Notes under the pieces: generated by a model
Seen by the model: the letters and a program-made list of their open reading frames with translations, nothing else
Databases searched by the model: none
Told to the model about the DNA's origin: nothing
Translations under genes and position numbers: made by a program
In this document: piece by piece, positions 15,481-24,200 of the stretch
Numbering within the stretch: the first letter of the stretch is position 1
Layout: every line of letters starts with the position of its first letter
Origin: Planctomycetota bacterium
GTDB lineage: Bacteria; Planctomycetota; JAJSAM01
Direction of reading: 5' to 3'
Assembly: GCA_024274785.1 (NCBI GenBank)
Contig: JAJSAM010000055.1
Coordinates: forward strand, 1 to 37,069
DNA: 37,069 nucleotides

Positions 15481-16746
15481 ATGGCTACCGAGACCGCCAC
15501 CCGGGAGGACGGGACGACCGAGGGGTCGGGCCGTCGCCGGGTCTATCTCGACAACAACGCAACGACACCCTGCGACCCACGGGTGATCGAGGCGATGACC
15601 CCCTACTTTTTCGAGAAGTTCGGCAACGCCGCCAGCCGCAACCATGAGTGGGGCTGGGAGGCCGAAGAGGGCGTCGAGGAGGCCCGGGCGCAGATCGCAA
15701 AGGCCATCGGGGCGGATTCCCGCGAGATCGTCTTCACGAGCGGCGCCACCGAATCCGACAATCTCGCCCTGCTCGGCACCGTCGAGATGTACGCCGAAAA
15801 GGGAAACCACATCATCACGGTTCCCACGGAGCACAAGGCGGTCGTCGATACCGCGAAGTACCTCGAGAGCAAGGGCGTCGAGGTGACCTGGCTCACCCCG
15901 AAACCCGATGGCCTGATCGACCTCGATGAGCTCCGCGCCGCGGTCCGGGATGACACCGTCCTGATTTCGATCATGGCTGCCAACAACGAGATCGGCGTCA
16001 TTCAGCCCCTTTCGGAGATCGCCGGAATTGCGAACGAGAAGGGCGCGGTCTTCCATACCGACGCCGCGCAGGCGATCGGCAAGATCCCCTTCGACGTGAA
16101 TGAGCTCGGCGTCCACCTGGCCTCGATCTCCGGACACAAGGTCTACGGTCCGAAGGGGATCGGCGCCCTCTACATCCGCCGTCGGCGCCCGCGTGTGCGC
16201 GTCGCCATCCAGATGCACGGGGGCGGCCATGAGCGCGGCAACCGGTCCGGCACCCTGGCGGTGCCGCTCATCGTCGGCTTCGGCAAGGCCGTGGAACTGG
16301 CCGTCCTGGATCTGACCAACGGTGAAATCGACCGCGTCCGGGCGCTTCGGGACAAGCTCTATCGCGGGTTGACCAGCAAGCTCCCGGAGAGTTACGTCAA
16401 CGGCAGCATGGAACACCGTCTGCCGGGCAACCTGAACGTTTCGTTCGCCTTCGTGGAGGGCGAGTCGCTCCTGATGGGGATCAGCGACATCGCGGTCTCC
16501 TCCGGATCGGCCTGCACCTCCGCTTCCCTCGAGCCTTCCTACGTGCTTCGTGCGCTGGGGATCGGGGACGACCTGGCCCACACCTCGATCCGGTTCGGCC
16601 TTGGCCGTTTCACCACCGAAGCGGATATCGACTACACCATCGATCGACTGGTCGACGTCGTGACCCGTCTCCGGGACCTCTCCCCGCTCTGGGAGATGCA
16701 CCAGGACGGCATTGATATCACCAAGATCGAGTGGCAGGGCCACTAG
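15481..16746 (+). CDS. iscS: Cysteine desulfurase IscS
   Basis: A PLP-dependent desulfurase that moves sulfur from cysteine to its own active-site cysteine for Fe-S clusters and tRNA thiolation. It has the N-terminal YLDNNATTP, the PLP lysine K220 ([10 protein letters not shown]), the active-site loop [14 protein letters not shown] (C345) and the IscS-type tail [18 protein letters not shown], whose end contacts IscU. The length of 421 residues is slightly more than enterobacterial IscS because of an extra N-terminal tail rich in Thr and charged residues. The start is set at the ATG after AAGGGAG. An in-frame TTG at 15463 would overlap that site. It is first in an isc operon lacking iscR. Confidence 0.96.
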   Translation: MATETATREDGTTEGSGRRRVYLDNNATTPCDPRVIEAMTPYFFEKFGNAASRNHEWGWEAEEGVEEARAQIAKAIGADSREIVFTSGATESDNLALLGTVEMYAEKGNHIITVPTEHKAVVDTAKYLESKGVEVTWLTPKPDGLIDLDELRAAVRDDTVLISIMAANNEIGVIQPLSEIAGIANEKGAVFHTDAAQAIGKIPFDVNELGVHLASISGHKVYGPKGIGALYIRRRRPRVRVAIQMHGGGHERGNRSGTLAVPLIVGFGKAVELAVLDLTNGEIDRVRALRDKLYRGLTSKLPESYVNGSMEHRLPGNLNVSFAFVEGESLLMGISDIAVSSGSACTSASLEPSYVLRALGIGDDLAHTSIRFGLGRFTTEADIDYTIDRLVDVVTRLRDLSPLWEMHQDGIDITKIEWQGH

Positions 16747-16789
16747 GAACTGAGAAACTGAGCTGGCGCGCATGCGCCGGGAGGTACCG

Positions 16790-17209
16790 ATGGCATATTC
16801 GAAGAAGGTAATCGACCACTACGAGAACCCGCGGAACGTCGGCTCCCTGGACAAGGACGCCGATGACGTCGGCACGGGCCTCGTCGGGGCGCCCGAGTGC
16901 GGCGACGTGATGAAACTGCAACTGAAGATCAGCGACGACGGCATGATCGAAGACGCCAAGTTCAAGACCTTCGGCTGCGGCAGCGCGATCGCCTCTTCGT
17001 CCCTCGCCACGGAATGGGTCAAGGGGAAGACGATCGACGAGGCCCTCGAGATCAGGAACACCGAGATCGTGGAGGAGCTGGCTCTGCCGCCGGTGAAGAT
17101 TCACTGTTCGGTCCTGGCCGAAGATGCGATCAAGCAGGCCATCGAGGACTACAAGCGGAAGCGGGAAAAGAAAGGCGGAGTCCAGCAGGAGGAGACGGCG
17201 GAGGCCTGA
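16790..17209 (+). CDS. iscU: Iron-sulfur cluster scaffold IscU
   Basis: A 139-residue scaffold on which IscS and an iron source build [2Fe-2S] clusters. The three ligand cysteines are C37 (GAPECGD), C62 (TFGCGSA) and C105 (KIHCSV). The chaperone-recognition motif LPPVK (98-102) read by HscA is intact. Compared with enterobacterial IscU, the usual Ala before C37 is Glu (PEC instead of PAC), and there is a charged Lys/Glu-rich C-terminal tail. The start MAYSKK follows GGGAGGT closely. Its stop overlaps the hscB start by one base (TGATG). Confidence 0.96.
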   Translation: MAYSKKVIDHYENPRNVGSLDKDADDVGTGLVGAPECGDVMKLQLKISDDGMIEDAKFKTFGCGSAIASSSLATEWVKGKTIDEALEIRNTEIVEELALPPVKIHCSVLAEDAIKQAIEDYKRKREKKGGVQQEETAEA

Positions 17210-17757
17210 TGGTGACGGAACTCGCCCCCCTTTCTCCTGACCTCGATCACTTCGCGCTCTTCGGCTTCGACCGGAAGCTCGTGCTCGATTCCGCGGCTCT
17301 CGATGCCGCGTTTCTGCGTCTCTCCCGGGAGTGCCACCCCGATCGGTACGCGGTGGCGGAGCCCGAGATCCGGGCCGTCGCGGAGCGGAATTCCGCCCGG
17401 GTGAACGACGCGAAACGAGTTCTCTCCGATCCGGTGCGACGCGCGGAATACGTGCTCGAGCTGGCCGGAGTCGAGCGGCCGGACGGGGAAGCGAAGTGCC
17501 CGCCCGACCTCCTCATGGAAGTCTTTGAACTCCGCGAGAAGCTGATGGAGGATCCCGGCCCGGAACTGGTCGAGCGGGTCCTCTCGCTTTTCGCCGACGT
17601 GGAGGAGAAGCTCGACGGCCTTTTTTCCCGACACGACGCGGCGGCCGACGACCCGTCCCGGCTTGAAGCTCTCCGAGGGATCCGGGAAACCCTGGATCGC
17701 CGCAAGTTCCTGATGAATCTCACCCGTGAAGTCGAGGGGACTCTCGGGAAGCCATAG
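17209..17757 (+). CDS. hscB: Fe-S assembly co-chaperone HscB (J-protein)
   Basis: A 182-residue DnaJ-type co-chaperone that delivers IscU to HscA and stimulates its ATPase. The N-terminal J domain has the HPD motif at 43-45 (CHPDRYA). The C-terminal half is the helical IscU-binding domain (DLLMEVFELREKLME). The ATG overlaps the iscU stop, indicating translational coupling. The stop codon coincides with the start of a dispersed repeat copy, which then fills much of the gap before hscA. Confidence 0.94.
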   Translation: MVTELAPLSPDLDHFALFGFDRKLVLDSAALDAAFLRLSRECHPDRYAVAEPEIRAVAERNSARVNDAKRVLSDPVRRAEYVLELAGVERPDGEAKCPPDLLMEVFELREKLMEDPGPELVERVLSLFADVEEKLDGLFSRHDAAADDPSRLEALRGIRETLDRRKFLMNLTREVEGTLGKP

Positions 17758-17837
17758 CGCGGCCCGGCCGCAATGGAGGGTCGACCTCCGGGCGACCGTG
17801 CTGGTAGTGGGGCAGCGCCATGCAGAATCTGTGAGCG
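17757..17837 (+). repeat. Dispersed 81-bp repeat, copy 2
   Basis: It begins at the last base of the hscB stop codon and aligns gap-free with 1506-1586 (69 of 81 identical). It contributes most of the unusual 176-base gap in an otherwise tightly packed isc operon. It may affect hscA expression or mRNA processing. Confidence 0.8.
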
Positions 17838-17933
17838 CTGCAATGATTTTGAACGTCAGTAGTATGGAGTGCGGCGGAGTCCCGCGGCCCTTCGGAGGCT
17901 GCGCGCAGGGAAGACAGCGTTAAGGGAGAAGAC

Positions 17934-19745
17934 ATGCCCACCGTCATCGGTATCGACCTCGGAACCACCAACAGCCTCGTTGCCTGCATGCGGGATGGCG
18001 TACCCACCGTCCTCGCCGACGAACGCGGCGTAAAGCTCATGCCGTCGGTGATCTCCATTGGCGAGCAGGACGTCATGCTGGTCGGCGACCTCGCCCGCCA
18101 CCGCCGGGTCACCGCGCACGATCGGACCGTGTTCTCGGTGAAGCGCTTCATGGGTCGCAGCTTCGAGGAGGTGAAGGATGAGCTGCACCTCCTGCCGTTT
18201 CTGGTGCAGGACGGCGAGTCCGGGCCGGTGAAGATCTCGCTGTTCAACCGTGAGTACACGCCGCAGGAGCTTTCCGGGTTCATCCTCCGCGAATTGAAGC
18301 GCCGCGCGGAGAAGGCGCTTGGCCAGGAGCTCAAGCAGGCAGTGATCACCGTTCCCGCGTACTTCAACGACGCCCAGCGCCAGGCGACGAAGGCGGCGGG
18401 ATTCATCGCCGGGCTGCAGGTGCTGCGCATCGTCAACGAACCGACCGCGGCGGCGCTCGCCTACGGCATGACCAACCGGGACTCCGGCACCGTCGCCGTG
18501 TACGACTTCGGCGGTGGGACGTTCGACATCTCCATTCTCTCCATCAAGGATGGCGTATTCCACGTCCTCTCGACGAACGGTGACACGCACCTCGGTGGCG
18601 ACGACCTCGACGAGGCCCTGATGGAGGCGCTGCTCCCGAGTCTCCCGGAAGAAGCGAAGGACGACCGTCAGATCATCCTCGGTGTACGCGAGGCCGCGGA
18701 GCGCGCGAAGTGCGATCTCAGCAGCGAGATGCAGACCATGCTCTCGGTGGAAGTGCCGGACAAGCCGCGCATCGAGCTGGAGCTCACCCGGCCGCAACTC
18801 GAAGGCGTGATGGCGCCGGTCATCGAACGGACGCGCGTGGCCTGCGAGAATGCCCTGAAGGACGCGGGACTCTCGGCGGGGGAGATCGACGAGGTTCTGC
18901 TGGTGGGTGGCTCCACCCGGATCCCGATGGTCCGGGCGCTCTGTGCCGAGATCTTCGGCCGGGAGCCCCGCGCCGACCTGAACCCCGACGAGGTGGTGGC
19001 GCAGGGCGCGGCGGTGCAGGCCGACATCCTGGCCGGCGGCACCCGGGATCTGCTCCTGCTCGACGTGACACCTCTCTCCCTCGGCATCGAGGGCTTCGGC
19101 GGGATCATGAGTGTGCTGATCGCGCGAAATTCCACGATACCGGCCTCGGCCACCGAGGGCTTCACCACCGCCGCCGACAACCAGACCGCAGTCGTCGTCC
19201 ACGTTCTGCAGGGCGAGCGCGAGCTGGCTGCGGAGAATCGTTCCCTCGCCCGTTTCGATCTTCCGGTGGATCCGCTTCCGGCGGGGTTGCCCCGGATCGA
19301 GGTCGAGTTCCTGATCGATGCCGACGGTATCCTGAACGTCACCGCGCGCGATCTCCGGACCGGGAAGGGGCAGACCATCGAAGTCGTTCCCTCTCACGGC
19401 CTCTCCGAGGACGAGATCCTCGGCATGGTCAAGGCGGGGATCGAGCACGGCAGGGAGGACATGGACAGGCGGTGGCTCGTGGAAGCCCGCACCGAGGCCG
19501 AGATCGTCCTGAACTCCGCCCGGAAAGCCGTGGCCCAGGCGCGGGAGGCCGGCTTCGACGAGGACCGGATCAAACGGTTCGAGGCTCAGCTCGATGCCCT
19601 GGACGAAGCGCGAAAGTCCGACGACCACGCGGTCATCCGGGCGGAGCAGCAGAGGTTCAATGCCGAGACGCAGGAACTCGCCGGCGACCTGATGGATGCC
19701 GCGGTGAAGCGCGCCCTGGCCGGGCAGAAGCTGGAGGAGGCGTGA
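17934..19745 (+). CDS. hscA: Fe-S assembly Hsp70 chaperone HscA
   Basis: A 603-residue Hsp70 specialised for IscU. The nucleotide domain has GIDLGTTNS (6-14), the phosphate-2 region [12 protein letters not shown] and the adenosine motif [10 protein letters not shown]. The interdomain linker reads [15 protein letters not shown]. The substrate-binding domain and helical lid follow. With HscB it releases clusters from IscU. Position in the isc operon and length, shorter than DnaK, support HscA over DnaK. AAGGGAG precedes the ATG. The stop overlaps the fdx start by one base. Confidence 0.95.
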   Translation: MPTVIGIDLGTTNSLVACMRDGVPTVLADERGVKLMPSVISIGEQDVMLVGDLARHRRVTAHDRTVFSVKRFMGRSFEEVKDELHLLPFLVQDGESGPVKISLFNREYTPQELSGFILRELKRRAEKALGQELKQAVITVPAYFNDAQRQATKAAGFIAGLQVLRIVNEPTAAALAYGMTNRDSGTVAVYDFGGGTFDISILSIKDGVFHVLSTNGDTHLGGDDLDEALMEALLPSLPEEAKDDRQIILGVREAAERAKCDLSSEMQTMLSVEVPDKPRIELELTRPQLEGVMAPVIERTRVACENALKDAGLSAGEIDEVLLVGGSTRIPMVRALCAEIFGREPRADLNPDEVVAQGAAVQADILAGGTRDLLLLDVTPLSLGIEGFGGIMSVLIARNSTIPASATEGFTTAADNQTAVVVHVLQGERELAAENRSLARFDLPVDPLPAGLPRIEVEFLIDADGILNVTARDLRTGKGQTIEVVPSHGLSEDEILGMVKAGIEHGREDMDRRWLVEARTEAEIVLNSARKAVAQAREAGFDEDRIKRFEAQLDALDEARKSDDHAVIRAEQQRFNAETQELAGDLMDAAVKRALAGQKLEEA

Positions 19746-20107
19746 TGGAGATCGAGCAGGAGAAGGGCGGCGACGATATCCTCTCCCCTGACGAGGTGGC
19801 AGTGCGCGAGAAGGTGGCGCTGACGTTCACCGACCTCGGCCGGACGATCGAGGCGTGTGTCGGAGAGTCCATCCTCAAGGCCGCGCTGCGTCACGACATC
19901 GAGATCGAACACGCCTGTGGAGGCTGGGCGGCCTGCTCCACCTGCCACGTCATCGTGGAGGAGGGCATGGACAACATCTCCGAGGTGTTGGACGATGAAG
20001 AGGACCGCCTGGACACCGCGGTCGGCCTGACGTTGAAGTCGCGTCTGTGCTGCCAGGCGGACCTGTTGGGTGGTCCGGTCGAGGTCCGGATCGGTCCGCA
20101 CCGGTAA
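19745..20107 (+). CDS. fdx: ISC-type [2Fe-2S] ferredoxin
   Basis: A 120-residue adrenodoxin-like ferredoxin with cluster ligands C58, C64 and C67 (ACGGWAACSTC) and C103 (LCCQA). It supplies electrons during cluster assembly on IscU. An N-terminal acidic extension of about 20 residues precedes the usual domain. The ATG overlaps the hscA stop (TGATG), so expression is coupled. Confidence 0.94.
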   Translation: MEIEQEKGGDDILSPDEVAVREKVALTFTDLGRTIEACVGESILKAALRHDIEIEHACGGWAACSTCHVIVEEGMDNISEVLDDEEDRLDTAVGLTLKSRLCCQADLLGGPVEVRIGPHR

Positions 20108-20120
20108 GAGGGAGAGAATC

Positions 20121-20321
20121 ATGAAGCTCAAGTGGACGGACGTCTACGACATCGGCTTTGAACTCGCCGAGGCCCACCCCGGCGGCGACCCGTTGAACGT
20201 GAGGTTCACGGACCTGCATCGCATGGTCACGGAACTCCCGAACTTCGAGGACGACCCGATGCGCAGTAACGAGAAGATCCTCGAGGCGATCCAGATGGCG
20301 TGGCTCGAGGAGATGGACTGA
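20121..20321 (+). CDS. iscX: Fe-S assembly protein IscX
   Basis: A 66-residue acidic protein with the IscX/YfhJ features: KWTDVYDIGFELAE at the start, NVRFTDLHRMV in the middle, and WLEEMD at the end. IscX binds IscS and iron and tunes desulfurase activity. AGAGGGAGAGAA lies before the ATG. It closes the isc operon; a hairpin terminator begins right after the stop. Confidence 0.94.
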   Translation: MKLKWTDVYDIGFELAEAHPGGDPLNVRFTDLHRMVTELPNFEDDPMRSNEKILEAIQMAWLEEMD

Positions 20322-20343
20322 AAAAGGGGGGCTGACCCCTTTT
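20322..20343 (+). terminator. Intrinsic terminator of the isc operon
   Basis: AAAAGGGG (20322-20329) pairs with CCCCTTTT (20336-20343) around GGCTGA, immediately after the iscX stop. The T run is built into the stem. Confidence 0.75.
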
Positions 20344-20373
20344 CCCTGCTGCGAATTCCAGTATCGTCTCTGC

Positions 20374-21222
20374 ATGGTCACCAAGTACTACCCCACGCAG
20401 CTCGAGACGTTCCGGCAGTGTCCGCTCAAGTACAAGTACGGGAAGGATCCGGAGGTCCGGGACAAGTACCGGCAGCCCACTCCCCAGCTCTTTGTCGGGA
20501 CCTGCGTACACGATGCGCTCGAGGTGTTCTTCGACATCACTCGCACGCCCATGGCGGAGCGCACCGAGGCGAAGCTCGATCACCTGTTGCGCCGCGCCTG
20601 GGCGGGGGTGGATCTCTGGCCGAAGAGGAAGGCGCAGCGCCTCGAGGAGCGGGAGAAGATCTTCGGGACCGACCAGGAGAGAGAGGCGTCGTGGGGGAAG
20701 CACGCCCTGAACATGCTCCACCGTTTCTTCCTGGTGACCGACCTCAAGGCCGTTCCCTTCACCGCCGAGCAGTTCCACGAGGCGAAGCTCAAGTCCGGGA
20801 TCGTCGTCGCCGGGAAGATCGATCGCATCGACCGGATGCCCGATGGCTCGATGAAGATCATGGACTACAAGACCGGCAAGCCGCCCTTCAAGAAGGACGA
20901 CGCATCCGTCGCGGCCGATGACCTCCAGCTCTCCACCTACGCCATCGTGGTGCGGAAGAAGTACCGTTCGCCCGTCAGCCGCTGCACGCTGATCTATGTC
21001 GCCCACGACGAAGAGGTGGGCTTCGAGCCGACCGACGAACTCCTCATCGAGAAGGCGAAGTTGATCGAAGAGACGGTCCGGGCCATCGAGGCCGAGGAGG
21101 AGTGGGCGCCGAAGCAGAACCACTTCTGCCCCTGGTGCGAGTACCGCGCGATCTGCCCGGTGGGCGAAAAGATCGAGCCCGCCGACGCGAAGCTCGACGA
21201 GGACCTGGATGTGCCGTTCTGA
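20374..21222 (+). CDS. Stand-alone PD-(D/E)XK exonuclease with Fe-S-type cysteines (RecB/Cas4-like)
   Basis: A 282-residue RecB-family nuclease domain without helicase. The catalytic elements are H46, D150 (GKIDRID), D164 and K166 (IMDYKTGK) and the motif QLSTYA (185-190). One N-terminal cysteine (C16, FRQCP) and a C-terminal triplet C252, C255, C261 (CPWCEYRAIC) match the [4Fe-4S] staple of AddB, Cas4 and related exonucleases. It probably degrades DNA ends, with a role in repair or defence. It starts 31 bases after the isc terminator on the same strand. No CRISPR genes are nearby, so it is not called Cas4. Confidence 0.85.
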   Translation: MVTKYYPTQLETFRQCPLKYKYGKDPEVRDKYRQPTPQLFVGTCVHDALEVFFDITRTPMAERTEAKLDHLLRRAWAGVDLWPKRKAQRLEEREKIFGTDQEREASWGKHALNMLHRFFLVTDLKAVPFTAEQFHEAKLKSGIVVAGKIDRIDRMPDGSMKIMDYKTGKPPFKKDDASVAADDLQLSTYAIVVRKKYRSPVSRCTLIYVAHDEEVGFEPTDELLIEKAKLIEETVRAIEAEEEWAPKQNHFCPWCEYRAICPVGEKIEPADAKLDEDLDVPF

Positions 21223-21308
21223 GTGCACCTCCCTCCGGTCGTTTCGCTCCCTGCGGGACGGGATCCTCCTTCGTCGGCGCTGGTGGGTTCCTCCCGGTGC
21301 ATCGTTCA

Positions 21309-21326
21309 GGGGGACCGTGGTCCCCC
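21309..21326. terminator. Hairpin in gap between convergent genes
   Basis: GGGGGACC-GT-GGTCCCCC is a perfect 8-bp palindromic stem between the nuclease gene and the convergent methyltransferase gene. The rest of the 280-base gap shows no gene. Confidence 0.4.
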
Positions 21327-21502
21327 ACCGCACGTGCTCGCTCCGCTGCGCGCGCGCCGGCACCACACGCTGACGCCTGGATGTGGACCGTCCTTGCGAC
21401 CTGAGCTCTCCGTGGGTTCGATGCTCGCCGGGGGCGCCCTCCAGTGCGCTTTCGCATCAGCCTTGGCCATCCCGCGGATCCAGCGCGGTTCCGCGACGGC
21501 TG

Positions 21503-22294
21503 CTACCCGGCCGGCACCGCCAGCTTCCTGGCCACCATGATGAGTCTTTTTCCGAAGAGCAGGTGAGGGCTCAGCACCTGCCTCAGGTAGCTCTTCTTCA
21601 CGTTCTTCGGGAGCTTCGCCTTTCGCTTGTTCCCGAGCAGGCGACTCGTGGCGAACCGGACGAAGGGGAACAGGAACGGTGCCAGCAGCACCGAACTCAG
21701 GGAATAGCGGGTGGTGTCGACACCGATCACCTCGAAGCCGACGTGCTCGAGGTAGAAGCGCAGTTGAAACGCGTTGATGAGAAAGATGTGGCCGAAGTAC
21801 ACATCCCCCGAGGTCCGCGGCGAGGTCGTCGAGCAGCCCCAGTACTGCGCCGGAGCGGTGACCGGGGACCGATTGCGGTGGGCGTGACCGGTCAGGAGGA
21901 ACGACAGCCGTCCTTCCAGGTGGAGCACATTCGGCGTCGTCACGATCAGCATTCCGCCCGGCTTGAGGATGCGCGCTATTTCGCCAAGGCAGGCGAGCTG
22001 TGCGTCCAGGTGCTCGATTCCCTCGGAGAAGAGGATCCCGTCGAAGTGCTCGTCGGCAAAGGGGAGCGGACGGTTCAAGTCCACCTTCGCCACGGTGAAC
22101 CCATCGCCCTCGACGTCCTCCGGAAACAGGTCGCCGGCGACGACTTCGAAGCCGGCCGCGGCCATCCCCCGCGAATTCACCCCGTCGCCGGCGGGCAGGT
22201 CGAGCAGCAGGCCCCGGTCCAGATGCTCCTTGAACCATGAGCCCACTTCGTCGTGCACGTGCCGGCTTCTGAACAGTCTCCCGATGAGCCCCAT
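21503..22294 (-). CDS. Class I SAM-dependent methyltransferase
   Basis: A 263-residue protein. The SAM-binding segment is LLLDLPAGDGVNSRGMAAAG (29-48), where DLPAGDG is the glycine-rich loop. The acidic residue after strand 2 lies in VVAGDLFPED. Motif IV-like DGILFSEGIEHLD and the LKPGGMLIVTTPN strand follow. The C-terminal part is basic. It belongs to the UbiE/type 11 group. The substrate is unknown. Its start directly abuts the stop of the S9 peptidase gene, so the two are co-transcribed and probably translationally coupled. Confidence 0.85.
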   Translation of the reverse strand: MGLIGRLFRSRHVHDEVGSWFKEHLDRGLLLDLPAGDGVNSRGMAAAGFEVVAGDLFPEDVEGDGFTVAKVDLNRPLPFADEHFDGILFSEGIEHLDAQLACLGEIARILKPGGMLIVTTPNVLHLEGRLSFLLTGHAHRNRSPVTAPAQYWGCSTTSPRTSGDVYFGHIFLINAFQLRFYLEHVGFEVIGVDTTRYSLSSVLLAPFLFPFVRFATSRLLGNKRKAKLPKNVKKSYLRQVLSPHLLFGKRLIMVARKLAVPAG

Positions 22295-24127
22295 CTACTC
22301 CTCAAACTCTCCGCCGAGGTGATCCGAGAGGAACTTCTCCGCCCTCGCGTAGAAGATCATCCGGTTCTCCGGCTTCGCGAAGCCGTGGCCCTCGTCATCG
22401 AACTCGAGAAACTCCACCGTCTTCCCCCGCTCGATCAGGGCGTCGCGGATCTGCAGGCTCTCCTCGCGTTTCACCCGCGGATCGTTCCGGCCCTGCACGA
22501 TGAGCAGCGGCGCTTCGATCCGGTCGACCGAGTTGATTGGCGAGCGGGACTTCAGGAACTCCTGCTCCGTTTCGACATCGCCGACGCGCCGGGAGAAGAG
22601 GGCGCGTAGCGGTTCCCAGTAGGGGGGAATCGAATTGCTGAACGTGATCAGGTTGCTCGGACCCACGATGTCCACGCCGCAGGCGAAGAGGTCGGGGGTC
22701 TTCGTCAGGCCGGAGAGCACGGCGAAGCCGCCGTAGGATCCGCCGTAGATGGCGGTTTTCTCCGGATCGGCGATGCCCTGTTCGATCAGCCACTTCGCTC
22801 CGTCGGTGATGTCGTCCTGCATCCTGCCGCCCCACTCGCGGTCGCCGGCGTTCACGAACTCCTTGCCGTAGCCGGTGGATCCGCGGAAGTTGATCTGCAG
22901 GCAGGCGTAGCCCCGGTTGGCGAGCCACTGGGCCTCGGGGTGCAGTCCCCAGTAGTCCCGGTGCCAGGGGCCGCCGTGAATGTTCAGGACGGTGGGCAGG
23001 TTCTTCGGCGCAACGCCGGCGGGCAGGGAGAGATAGCCGTTGATGGTCAGCCCGTCGCGGGACCGGTAGCGGATGGGCTTCATCGCGACGAGCGGCTGGT
23101 CGTCGAGTTCCGGACGGGCGGAGAAGAGGAAAGAGATCTCGCCGCTCTCGCGGTCGTAGCCGCAGTAGCGGACCGCTCCCCGGTCCATGGTGTAGGCCAC
23201 GAGCCATTGCCGGTCATCGCGATCCCGGTCGATCACGTGCAGGTCGCCGTCGAGGAACGCGGTGAGCCTCTCGATGTCCTTGCCGATCGCCTCGTCGAGC
23301 ACGACCATCGTCTTCCGCTCTTTCCAGAACGTCACCGCCTGGGGCTCGTGCGTCTCCGGATGCGTGAGAATGTCGTGGGCATCCGCGGCGGGGTCGCCGG
23401 CCAGCGTAGTGGTCTCGCCCGTCACGGTGTCGAGGGCTCGCAGTTCGCCCGCGTTCACGCCGTCGCTCGAGGTGATGTAGAGCGTTCGGTTGTCTCCGCC
23501 GAAGCCGAGAACCTGTGAAGACATGGCGTCTTCGGAAGCGATAGTCAGGAGTTCCGTCCACTCCGCTTCGGGGTTCGCGCGGTGCAGCACCAGAAAGCCC
23601 CCGTCCGGCGTCGGCAGGGTCGCCAGCCGTACGGTGAGCTCGTGGTCAGGTGTCCAATCGATCGCACGGATCTCGTTCTCGACGAGCAGGGTCGAAGCTC
23701 CGGTGGCCAGGTCGACCCGGTGGATGTCGTGCAGTTGCGGGTCGCGGTCGTTCATCCCGAGGAGGATCGTCTCCGGGTGGCTCTTCTCCACGCCGAAGAT
23801 TCGCGCCTGGATCCCTTCGATGGGGGTCAGGTCGACGTCGTCGCCGCCCTTCTCGGTGACCTTGAAGACGTGCCAGTTCTCGTCGCCGTCCTTGTCCTGG
23901 ACGTAGAGGAGGTGGACGTTGTCCTCGGCCCAGGTGTAGTCGCGGATGCCGCGGTCCCGGTCTCTCGTGATCACCCGGTCGTCTTCCTGGCCGATCGTTC
24001 TCACCCACACGTTCAGCACGCCGTCGTCGGGGGCGATGTACGCCAGGCGCTTCCCGTCCGGGGAGAGTTGCGGGGCGACCCGGCTGGGGTTGCCGAACAG
24101 CACGTCGCGGGGAATCAGCGGGACCAT
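22295..24127 (-). CDS. S9-family (prolyl oligopeptidase-like) serine peptidase
   Basis: A 610-residue two-domain peptidase. An N-terminal beta-propeller (to about 370, beginning with SPDGKRLAYIAPDD) is followed by an alpha/beta hydrolase domain with catalytic S464 (GGSYGGF), D549 (GRNDPRV) and H581 (EGHGF). It resembles acylaminoacyl-peptidase and dipeptidyl-peptidase relatives that cut short peptides. No signal peptide is seen, so it is probably cytoplasmic. The start MVPLIPRD is chosen because GGAGG precedes it. An ATG 19 codons upstream lacks a site. It sits downstream of the kinase gene on the same strand. Confidence 0.92.
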   Translation of the reverse strand: MVPLIPRDVLFGNPSRVAPQLSPDGKRLAYIAPDDGVLNVWVRTIGQEDDRVITRDRDRGIRDYTWAEDNVHLLYVQDKDGDENWHVFKVTEKGGDDVDLTPIEGIQARIFGVEKSHPETILLGMNDRDPQLHDIHRVDLATGASTLLVENEIRAIDWTPDHELTVRLATLPTPDGGFLVLHRANPEAEWTELLTIASEDAMSSQVLGFGGDNRTLYITSSDGVNAGELRALDTVTGETTTLAGDPAADAHDILTHPETHEPQAVTFWKERKTMVVLDEAIGKDIERLTAFLDGDLHVIDRDRDDRQWLVAYTMDRGAVRYCGYDRESGEISFLFSARPELDDQPLVAMKPIRYRSRDGLTINGYLSLPAGVAPKNLPTVLNIHGGPWHRDYWGLHPEAQWLANRGYACLQINFRGSTGYGKEFVNAGDREWGGRMQDDITDGAKWLIEQGIADPEKTAIYGGSYGGFAVLSGLTKTPDLFACGVDIVGPSNLITFSNSIPPYWEPLRALFSRRVGDVETEQEFLKSRSPINSVDRIEAPLLIVQGRNDPRVKREESLQIRDALIERGKTVEFLEFDDEGHGFAKPENRMIFYARAEKFLSDHLGGEFEE

Positions 24128-24200
24128 GGGCGCCTCCGGGAGATGGAAACCGAAAATGGTGCCCGGCCGGAGCCTCTGGAGCAAGGAACGTACGCGGCCC

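Noticed and set aside
20374..21222. Cas4 and a CRISPR locus
   Set aside because: The nuclease has Cas4-like cysteines, but no repeat-spacer array or other cas gene was found in the window.
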